DNA of 64,000 bases, taken from positions 121,489-185,488 of the forward strand of contig CAMLRL010000001.1 of assembly GCA_946482465.1 (NCBI GenBank), read 5' to 3'. This document shows positions 35,478-42,768 of the stretch, piece by piece. Position numbers and translations under genes: made by a program. The first letter of the stretch is position 1, and every line of letters starts with the position of its first letter. This DNA comes from an uncultured Lactobacillus sp. Its GTDB lineage: Bacteria > Bacillota > Bacilli > Lactobacillales > Lactobacillaceae. The notes beneath the pieces are model-generated. The model did not search any database. It was given only the letters and a program-made list of their open reading frames with translations, and was not told the DNA's origin.

Positions 35478-35729
35478 ATGAAAGCTGGAATTACAATACC
35501 AAATTATCTTGACAATAAATTTATTCAAATGGCTTCAGAAAGCAGTACTTTAAATGAATGCTTAAGTTTACTCACAGACAAAATAGATGAAATTATAAGT
35601 CCTAGTGACTTAACGTTGGATAAATTGAATAAAATATCAGCTTTGGCCAAGTTAATTGAAAGTTATGCAGATAAACATAATAACTTGGTAAACCAAACTT
35701 ATATGTTGGTTACTTGCGGAAAGGATTAA
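35478..35729 (+). CDS. Small hypothetical protein, tandem paralog A
   Basis: 83 aa, RBS upstream; C-terminal half aligns with the next ORF. Confidence 0.6.
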   Translation: MKAGITIPNYLDNKFIQMASESSTLNECLSLLTDKIDEIISPSDLTLDKLNKISALAKLIESYADKHNNLVNQTYMLVTCGKD

Positions 35730-35734
35730 CAGAA

Positions 35735-35986
35735 ATGAAAACATTTGTTAAAAATACTAAAGCATTAAATACTGGCTTAATAGCTGCATCCCTTCAAAGT
35801 GAAAACATGTTAAGAGCTGCAGAAATAATGCTTGAAAAACTACATAGTATTCAAGGTCCTGAATACATGACACTAGATGATTATGAACAGCTTTATGCGT
35901 TAACAGATTTAATGAAAGTATACGCAAAATACCAGCGGGATGAGATATCACATACACAAATGCTAATTGAGTTTAAAGAGGAGTAA
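35735..35986 (+). CDS. Small hypothetical protein, tandem paralog B
   Basis: MTLDDYEQLYALTDLMKVYAKYQRDEISHTQML aligns with LTLDKLNKISALAKLIESYADKHNNLVNQTYML of the previous ORF. Confidence 0.6.
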   Translation: MKTFVKNTKALNTGLIAASLQSENMLRAAEIMLEKLHSIQGPEYMTLDDYEQLYALTDLMKVYAKYQRDEISHTQMLIEFKEE

Positions 35987-35991
35987 AACTT

Positions 35992-36261
35992 ATGGAAGAA
36001 AAAGAGATTAAGACTGTTATTGTTAATACAATTAAAGAAACTCTTAACAAACCCAAACCTTATTTAAATCGCCGTGAAATTGCAAAATATTTTGGTGTAG
36101 CTGACTCAACTATTAGCAATTGGGCTTCTTTAGGGATGCCGGTAGCTGTTATCGATGGGCGCAAAATGTATGGCAAGGAAAGTATAACCAACTGGTTAAA
36201 GTCAAAAGAGCAAACAAAAAGCCCGTTACTAACCAACAGTAACGAGCAACAAGCAAAATAA
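35992..36261 (+). CDS. HTH DNA-binding protein
   Basis: YLNRREIAKYFGVADSTISNWASLGMPVAVIDGRKMYGKESITNWLKS. Confidence 0.75.
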   Translation: MEEKEIKTVIVNTIKETLNKPKPYLNRREIAKYFGVADSTISNWASLGMPVAVIDGRKMYGKESITNWLKSKEQTKSPLLTNSNEQQAK

Positions 36262-36289
36262 TCCATTAATAAAAATTAAAACCACAATA

Positions 36290-36319
36290 GGCAATGGTGG
36301 ATTAATCAAAGTATTCTAA
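36290..36319 (+). repeat. 30-bp direct repeat copy 2
   Basis: GGCAATGGTGGATTAATCAAAGTATTCTAA; 28/30 identical to 34003-34032. Confidence 0.8.
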
Positions 36320-36358
36320 ATGAATTATTTTCTTAATTATAGATAAAACGAGGTATTT

Positions 36359-36905
36359 ATGCTAGTAGATTATGCTATTAAATATTCTGAACATGGTTTT
36401 TCAGTAATTCCAATTGGTCAAAATAAGCGGCCATTAATTAAATTTGCTGATAAACCTCCTTTAACAACTAATCAGATTATAGAGATTTGGGCAAAGTATC
36501 CAGATGCTAATATTGCACTGAAAACAGAGAATTTTTTTGTAGTGGATGTTGATAGACACAGTACTAATATAGACGGCCTAAATTCCATTAGAGAACTCAG
36601 TCTCCTGAGTGGTTTAGAAATACTTTAGCAGAGAAAACAGCACACAATGACTTTCATTTCTTTTTTCAAAAGCCAAAAAACATTAACATACATCAAAACA
36701 TTGTTTTTTTTGCCTAGCGTTGATCTTAAAGCACATCCTAATAATTATATAGTATGGCACCTAGCAAACTAAATGGCAAGTCTTACGAGTGGCTTAATCA
36801 CTTTTCTATTAAACCTATTCCTAAAGATCTTATTGACCTAATTACGAAGAAACAAACTTTCAAGGAGAAGTTTTTCACGAATAATTATGTTAGCAGTATT
36901 AGGAA
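36359..36905 (+). pseudogene. Decayed bifunctional primase/polymerase (prim-pol) N-terminal domain
   Basis: MLVDYAIKYSEHGFSVIPIGQNKRPLIKFADKPP...VVDVDRHSTNIDGL. Continues in other frames as EWFRNTLAEKTAHNDFHFFFQKPKNINIHQN, VDLKAHPNNYIV, then APSKLNGKSYEWLNHFSIKPIPKDLIDLI. Confidence 0.8.
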
Positions 36906-37364
36906 TAAACATGTGCGTTGTTTCTAAAGGGTATGCATTCGATAATCAGGATATAAATTAATATTTCTAGTCTGTTTTGTAAACTTTAAGCTTTTAAGAA
37001 ATGCTAGAATTTGCTAGGAAAAAGTTCTGCTATGCTAATTAGGTTTGGTGACACTAAATAAGTTTGTCTATACTGGTTAAAAATAAATTGACCTTTAATA
37101 CTTAATATATAAATAATTTACTGAAATTTACAACCGTTTTAAATAGACTGATTACTTATTCACGGTGTTGAACAAGTAACAAATATATAGATTATCAATA
37201 TTCCTCTAAATTCATCTATAAAATAACATTAAGCTTAAGACTATTATAATTCACGTGTTATATTCAATCAATTAAGAATAGAAATTAGTCGTTTCATAAA
37301 AAATAATCACTTTAGAAAAATTGAATATCTAAAGTGATTGTCCCTTATATGTAACTTTTTGTGA

Positions 37365-37790
37365 TTATTTATCTTCTTTATTTTTAAATTCTTTATATTG
37401 ATCAACAAAGTTAAGAGTTGGCAATATGGTAGTCATTGGATTATCCATAGCCATAATCATAGATACTGTAGATCTCAAATAAGGGTAAAGCATAGCACTA
37501 CCATTCATCATCAAGTATTTTTGTTTATCTTTAAATTTATCTATATCTTTTCTAAACTTAAAGAAACCTGTAACTCCGATATCAACAACCTTCTTTTGCT
37601 CTTTATTAAAAATATGAGCAGTCATCAATATCTTCCCAGTATTTGATTCTTTATCAATTCCATAACTCATATTAATATCACTTTTTTTAATTTCTTTTTC
37701 TAATGAGTCAATCTCTTCCTTTGAATGATATTGGTGATATTCAATATCAGATATTCGGTAACTCATTATTTTTATAACAGGGTCAGACAT
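37365..37790 (-). CDS. SecB-like chaperone (TAC chaperone candidate)
   Basis: 141 aa; MNGSAMLYPYLRSTVSMIMAMDNPMTTILPTLNFVDQYKEF resembles the SecB/SecB-like C-terminal signature; third gene of a minus-strand operon. Confidence 0.7.
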   Translation of the reverse strand: MSDPVIKIMSYRISDIEYHQYHSKEEIDSLEKEIKKSDINMSYGIDKESNTGKILMTAHIFNKEQKKVVDIGVTGFFKFRKDIDKFKDKQKYLMMNGSAMLYPYLRSTVSMIMAMDNPMTTILPTLNFVDQYKEFKNKEDK

Positions 37791-37798
37791 TTTTATTC

Positions 37799-38041
37799 CT
37801 ATGCAGCTTTTACAAAATAGTCAGAAGACAATTGATCATTTGGATATATAACAAAATTATTTTTACTATAATTAATTGATGGTATCTCATTTTCATGAGT
37901 GGTTATTTCAGAAGTCTTTTCAAAATTAAAGTTATCTGCTGCAGTTATTAAATTTTCTGCAGCATGTAAAAGATCATCATAAGACCAAAAATCATCCATT
38001 GCTTTGAGCATTGTATCAGCATCTACACTATATTTAGCCAT
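37799..38041 (-). CDS. Small protein, candidate antitoxin with hydrophobic C-terminal tail
   Basis: GGAGGTAATT-ATG start at 38041; MAKYSVDADTMLKAMDDFWSYDDLLHAAENL...NNFVIYPNDQLSSDYFVKAA. Lies between the ART-like and SecB-like genes. Confidence 0.65.
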   Translation of the reverse strand: MAKYSVDADTMLKAMDDFWSYDDLLHAAENLITAADNFNFEKTSEITTHENEIPSINYSKNNFVIYPNDQLSSDYFVKAA

Positions 38042-38061
38042 AATTACCTCCATTTTAATAT

Positions 38062-38691
38062 TCAAAACTTTAAATCAGATTCTGGGCATTTATATATATT
38101 AAAACTACCTGTTTTAACGATACTCGGATCTTTTATAAGAACTTCTACTCCATTAAGAATACTTGATTCGTGTAAAACATCATCTTTTATATATGTGTGT
38201 GTTGGAGCTTGTACAGCTTTAATTTTTGCTAAATGTTTTTCCTTTAAAGTTAAACAGTATAACTCAATCATAGCACCATCTAAACTTTTTTGAGGACCTT
38301 GATTACTATATTTTTTAGCCAAATAATCCACAATTTTTTTCACTTTTGAACCATGTAACCATTGATTCAGTCTTTTAGAATCCTCACTAATACCATCAAG
38401 CACTAACAAATTGTCAGAAAGCACATCAGCCTCTAATTCAAACACTACAGTATGATTGTACTTTTCATCAGATAAAAATTTATTAGCAAACTTATATGCA
38501 ATTTTAGGATCATCCAAAAACGTATAAAAACCATAGCCTAAACTCCCTGGTTCTTTGCCTTTTATATCATGGTTCTTAATTTGTTTAGTTGTATATGTGT
38601 CGGGTTTAATTGCTTTTTCTTTATTTACTTTTAAATCTTTTGAACCCACAAAATCAGTACCATGATATAAACGCATTCTACAAAATCCCAT
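38062..38691 (-). CDS. ADP-ribosyltransferase-like (DUF3990-like) toxin candidate
   Basis: MRLYHGTDFVG...GSLGYGFYTFLDDPKIAYKFANKF...SLDGAMIELYCL; H-Y/F-E-type ART spacing read by eye. Confidence 0.6.
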   Translation of the reverse strand: MGFCRMRLYHGTDFVGSKDLKVNKEKAIKPDTYTTKQIKNHDIKGKEPGSLGYGFYTFLDDPKIAYKFANKFLSDEKYNHTVVFELEADVLSDNLLVLDGISEDSKRLNQWLHGSKVKKIVDYLAKKYSNQGPQKSLDGAMIELYCLTLKEKHLAKIKAVQAPTHTYIKDDVLHESSILNGVEVLIKDPSIVKTGSFNIYKCPESDLKF

Positions 38692-38822
38692 ATCTCTATG
38701 TTAATTAAAGTTATTTACCCTATGAATCCATTTTACTCTATTTAACTCTTTAAAAAAAGAAATAAATTTATTTTTATGTAATTCGCATAATTAATCAGCT
38801 TCTAAATTTGTATTGCTCTCTA

Positions 38823-38852
38823 AATATATACCGCTAATTATGCTATAGTCAA
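38823..38852 (-). promoter_or_regulatory. Promoter candidate for the TAC-like operon
   Basis: Minus strand TTGACT (38852-38847), 18-nt spacer, TATATT (38828-38823). Confidence 0.55.
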
Positions 38853-39062
38853 ATAGAGTAAAATTTATTCCCGTAACAATTATAATTACATTTATAATTT
38901 AGTCAAACTATTTTTATTAATTACTTAACTATAAGATGTCAGAATTCATTTTTAAGTTGATAAAATTGAATATTGTCAAGATTTATTTTCAGGTGGAAGA
39001 AAAAGGTCGATGATCTTAAATAACTTGTGACAATGATATTGTGGATAATGAAATTAACATAA

Positions 39063-39407
39063 ATGCAGAAATTAATAGTTAGAAAGGAACTTTATCCAGA
39101 ATTTATTGCAATTCTCGGTATCTTCACCGCTATTACTTTTGCCATTTTCGGTGGAATGAACTTACTTAGCAACTTATTCCAAAATATGAAAAGTACACAT
39201 ACTTCATTAGGTCAAGCTCTAATTCTTGCTGCAATATTTGGTTTAATTATGTGGGGTATAACTATACTATTATTTTATTGGATAAGTACGATTAAAAAAG
39301 ATCAGTCTAAAAAATTCTATAAAAATTGGGGCTTTTGGGTAAATATATTGTTCATAGTATCAATTTTATTAGTATTAATAATAGGCCTATGTTTTTTCTT
39401 TAAATAA
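39063..39407 (+). pseudogene. Truncated copy of the membrane module of the 28692 gene
   Basis: YPEFIAILGIFTAITFAIFGGMNLLSNLFQNMKSTHTSLGQALILAAIFG is near-identical to the 28692 protein. The upstream frame VDNEINI(N)AEINS* suggests a lost N-terminus. Confidence 0.6.
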
Positions 39408-39587
39408 TAAAATACTATGTAGCAATTAAAAAGGAAATCTATTAACATTTTTACCTACTTTTTAACAAATAAAACCCTAGTAAATGCTAGTATTTGCTAG
39501 GATTAATTTCTTTAGCCTAGTTGAAACGGTCGCCTAATATTAGATTAAAACCTGAAAAAGCTGTAGTACCCAGAATGGTACTGCAGC

Positions 39588-39971
39588 TTATTTTATTAAC
39601 TTAAATGACGGGTTTAGATTCATTTCCTTTTGGATTTTAGCAAAATTCTCCATAAACTCATCAATTGCTATGTGCTTTAAATCGTAATAGCGTGATTGTT
39701 TGTAACCAACATCCGTAATTACTACACGATTAGGTTTATCAAATATATACACTCCAGTTAAGATTTTTCTTGATTTTTCTGAACAAGCCTTAATTGCTTT
39801 AATAATACATGCGGTAATATTCTTAGCATACTCAATTCTCTTGTTAATTTTAATGCCTTTAAATCTATCTATGGGCCCTTTTACTAAATCAGCTTTACGT
39901 TGACCTGAACGAGCTGTAAAGACGCTGAAATCACGTTTAAGAAAAGCTCTTACGCCCTCTTTATATTTCAT
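39588..39971 (-). CDS. ArpU-like phage transcriptional regulator
   Basis: AIKACSEKSRKILTGVYIFDKPNRVVITDVGYKQSRYYDLKHIAIDEFMENF resembles the ArpU/RinA-type late regulator pattern. Confidence 0.65.
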   Translation of the reverse strand: MKYKEGVRAFLKRDFSVFTARSGQRKADLVKGPIDRFKGIKINKRIEYAKNITACIIKAIKACSEKSRKILTGVYIFDKPNRVVITDVGYKQSRYYDLKHIAIDEFMENFAKIQKEMNLNPSFKLIK

Positions 39972-40087
39972 TTTATGTTCCTCTTTTTGGTTAACACTTT
40001 ATTTTTAATTACGTTTGCAGTTCTATCCAAAATATGAAGTCTAATATGAAGTTTTTTAGCCCATTTAGGCTAATTCATAAAACCAAA

Positions 40088-40124
40088 GAAAAAAGCTAGA
40101 TGAATTATATTCATCTAGCTTTTC
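40088..40124. terminator. Perfect hairpin terminator near the element end
   Basis: AAAAAGCTAGATGAAT-TAT-ATTCATCTAGCTTTT. Confidence 0.8.
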
Positions 40125-40184
40125 TTAACGCTCTGATGGACAAATGATGGGCGTTAGCTACCACCACGATTGCCGTTGAGCTAT

Positions 40185-40203
40185 TTTTATTGGGATATCC
40201 GGG
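40185..40203. repeat. attR core (19 bp) within tRNA-Gln 3' end
   Basis: TTTTATTGGGATATCCGGG, identical to 32732-32750. Confidence 0.85.
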
Positions 40204-40261
40204 CTCGAACCGAAACATGCAGGAACCAGAAACCTGTGCCTTACCATTTGGCTATATCCCA
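40190..40261 (-). tRNA. tRNA-Gln (CTG)
   Basis: TGGGATATAGCCAAATGGTAAGGCACAGGTTTCTGGTTCCTGCATGTTTCGGTTCGAGCCCGGATATCCCA; cloverleaf with one U31-U39 mismatch. Confidence 0.85.
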
Positions 40262-40268
40262 GTGTTAA

Positions 40269-40340
40269 TCACCCGTACGAGAATTGAACTCGTAACTCCA
40301 CCTTGAGAGGGTGGCGTCTTAACCATTTGACCAGCGGGCA
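40269..40340 (-). tRNA. tRNA-Glu (CTC)
   Basis: TGCCCGCTGGTCAAATGGTTAAGACGCCACCCTCTCAAGGTGGAGTTACGAGTTCAATTCTCGTACGGGTGA; anticodon stem and T-arm good, acceptor stem with wobbles and one mismatch. Confidence 0.75.
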
Positions 40341-40577
40341 AAATCAACAGTAATTATTATGCTTGAAGCGGGGTCCGATGTCAAGTGCTTTTTACTCTAA
40401 AAGAAAGATTTTGCTAACCTCTTAGCAATTCTGATTGAATAAAGACGCTAAAGCCTGCTGTATTTAGCTTTATCCCCCTACTTCCAGTTGTTATAGAAAA
40501 ACGACCATTTACACAAATTTTGTTCACGAAATGATGCTCCCTTGCTATCTTAAATGCTAAGGAAAGGAAATTAAGCC

Positions 40578-41144
40578 ATGTTAGTAAATCAAAAAGCAAT
40601 TTCTCACTTGCGAGAATTGTTCGTGACAGTCAATACACCCCAAATTGATGAGAACAGCACTAATCTGCGTGATAATTTGGACCGCTTTTTAAATGAGCAA
40701 ATCCTTATTGGTTTTAAATCTGGACGGAAAAAGATTATTGCTTTTCACGAAATTATTTTAATTCATACACAAAACAAAGAAGTCGTCTGTGAAACTGAGC
40801 AATATGTGTACCGAATAAAGCAACGTCTTTATGAAGTTAAGCTTTTGCTGCCAAGACAACTTTTTGTGCAAATATCCAGTTCAGAAATTGTTAATTTCAG
40901 CTACATTCAAGAATTTGCACTGGCACAAAACGGAATTTATCAAGTTATTCTCAAAAACGGCAAAATAACTTACACTTCCCGCCGTTATATGCAAAAAATC
41001 AAAAAGAGTATTTATCATGAAAAATCTCAAATCTATAATTTTTCGTTCTCTTATCTCTGCACCGATCGGAGTGACTATCGGGCTAATTTTTGCACATATA
41101 TTTTGTCGAGTAAACAACTTGCCACAATTTACCCCATCTACTGA
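40578..41144 (+). CDS. LytTR-domain DNA-binding regulator (3' end probably frameshifted)
   Basis: FKSGRKKIIAFHEIILIHTQNKEVVCETEQYVYRIKQRLYEV...FVQISSSEIVNFSYIQEF...RRYMQKIKKSI. Confidence 0.8.
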   Translation: MLVNQKAISHLRELFVTVNTPQIDENSTNLRDNLDRFLNEQILIGFKSGRKKIIAFHEIILIHTQNKEVVCETEQYVYRIKQRLYEVKLLLPRQLFVQISSSEIVNFSYIQEFALAQNGIYQVILKNGKITYTSRRYMQKIKKSIYHEKSQIYNFSFSYLCTDRSDYRANFCTYILSSKQLATIYPIY

Positions 41145-41469
41145 AAATTTTGTCAGTTTATTTGCTAATCCGGTGCATGCAACTTTTGTATCCATGATTA
41201 TTTGGGCACTAATGGGTGCGATTTACGGTGGCAGCACCATAATTTTTGAGCAAGAAAGATGGAGCATTACCCGCCAAACATTTAGTCATTTTCTCATTAC
41301 CTATATCTTGGTGACGCCCCTGTCTATCCTTGCGGGAATGCCTTTTAATCTCACAATTTTTTGGGGTTACACCCTCAACTACTGCGTAGTCTACTTAATA
41401 ATCTGGCTTGCCACCATGTTCTTTTCTCGTAGAATGGTTGATCAATTAAACGAAAAAATTCCTAAATAA
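41017..41469 (+). CDS. DUF3021 membrane protein
   Basis: Four-TM protein partnered with LytTR regulators. Confidence 0.8.
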   Translation: MKNLKSIIFRSLISAPIGVTIGLIFAHIFCRVNNLPQFTPSTENFVSLFANPVHATFVSMIIWALMGAIYGGSTIIFEQERWSITRQTFSHFLITYILVTPLSILAGMPFNLTIFWGYTLNYCVVYLIIWLATMFFSRRMVDQLNEKIPK

Positions 41470-41603
41470 AAATAGTAGTAATATTTAAAAACTTGAATGC
41501 TGACTGGCTTTCAAGTTTTTTGTATCAAACTGCGTGAAAAGATAATAAATGTCATTTAGTTAGATATAATATAATTAGAAATATTAACTGAAAGACAGAT
41601 TTT

Positions 41604-42614
41604 ATGATTGACTACTCAAACACCCAAAATTTAATTGAATCAATGGTTACGGAACGCATTGTACCGGGCGTAAACTATGCTTTTTTTAAAAATGACCAAG
41701 TTTTCACTTCAACCGTCGGCTTTGCAAGTACCTATCCGACAGTTACGCAACTTAGCCCTTTTGCTATTTATGATTTAGCCAGTCTGACCAAAGTAATTAT
41801 TACTGAAAATATTTTGCTTAAATTATATCAAGATGGGCAGCTCAATTTTACTGAACCACTACACGACTTTATTCCTGAATTTAAAGATGAACGTGTCCGC
41901 CTTTTTCATCTGCTTACCCACACCAGCGGAATCCGTGGCTGGATTGAAAAGCGCGACCAATTATCCCATGACGAATTAATCAATGCCATCATTCATTTAC
42001 CTGTCACAGACGAGTTTGAACATAAAATGCGCTATGCCGATACGAATTTTATCTTGTTGGGGTTGGTTGTTAAAAAAATATTTGGGCAGCCAGTTCAAGA
42101 AGTTGGTCAAAAATTAATAATCAAGCCTTCTGGTTTGGGAAACACGACATTCAATCCCCCTAAGGACTTATGTGTGCCAACTGCTGTTTACCAAGGGAAA
42201 GTTTTGCAGGGTGAGCCGCACGATCCTAAAGCACGCCAGCTTGGCAGTGATTGCGGTTCAGCAGGACTTTTCTCCACAATGAATGACTTGGTCAAATTAA
42301 GTAAAGGTTACTTGGGCTTAGATAAACACATTCTGCCCTTCAGTCAAGAACTTGTCGCAATGTTATTCGATAATAAAAATCCGGCGGGCGTCAAGCCACG
42401 CTCATGGGGCTGGGACTTGCGCTTTGACCCTCAGTTGCATTATCCCCTAATTCTGCATACTGGCTTCACTGGTGTTCTTATGCTTCTTGACCGTGTAAAA
42501 AAGTCGGGTCTAATTCTTTTGACCAATCGGATTCACCCTACTGGTCATAATCAGGTCTTTCTAACTATGAGAGAAAGAATTATCCAGAGTTTTTTAAAAG
42601 AAAATGACCAATAA
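41604..42614 (+). CDS. Serine hydrolase (beta-lactamase/class C family)
   Basis: DLASLTKVI (SxxK), YADTN (YxN), HTGFTG. Confidence 0.9.
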   Translation: MIDYSNTQNLIESMVTERIVPGVNYAFFKNDQVFTSTVGFASTYPTVTQLSPFAIYDLASLTKVIITENILLKLYQDGQLNFTEPLHDFIPEFKDERVRLFHLLTHTSGIRGWIEKRDQLSHDELINAIIHLPVTDEFEHKMRYADTNFILLGLVVKKIFGQPVQEVGQKLIIKPSGLGNTTFNPPKDLCVPTAVYQGKVLQGEPHDPKARQLGSDCGSAGLFSTMNDLVKLSKGYLGLDKHILPFSQELVAMLFDNKNPAGVKPRSWGWDLRFDPQLHYPLILHTGFTGVLMLLDRVKKSGLILLTNRIHPTGHNQVFLTMRERIIQSFLKENDQ

Positions 42615-42768
42615 AAAGATAGTTTAATCGCATTACAGCTGAAGTTGGCACTCCTTTTCAAAATTAGCTTGTAGTATACTGGTAGAAGAAGACAGCATTT
42701 TACTCCCAGTTCGTTGATATCAGTTCTGCCAGTAAAGCAATAGTTTTTTTGTTATAAGGAGTGAAAAA

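Larger units (their letters stand above)
32732..40203. mobile_element. tRNA-Gln-integrated satellite/prophage-like element carrying a TAC-type cassette
   Basis: 19-bp direct repeat TTTTATTGGGATATCCGGG at both ends, the right copy being the tRNA-Gln 3' end. Contains integrase, repressor plus operators, prim-pol remnant and ArpU-like protein. Confidence 0.85.

Noticed and set aside
32834-40203. Intact prophage or ICE
   Set aside because: No capsid, terminase, holin/endolysin, relaxase or T4SS genes; size ~7.5 kb.
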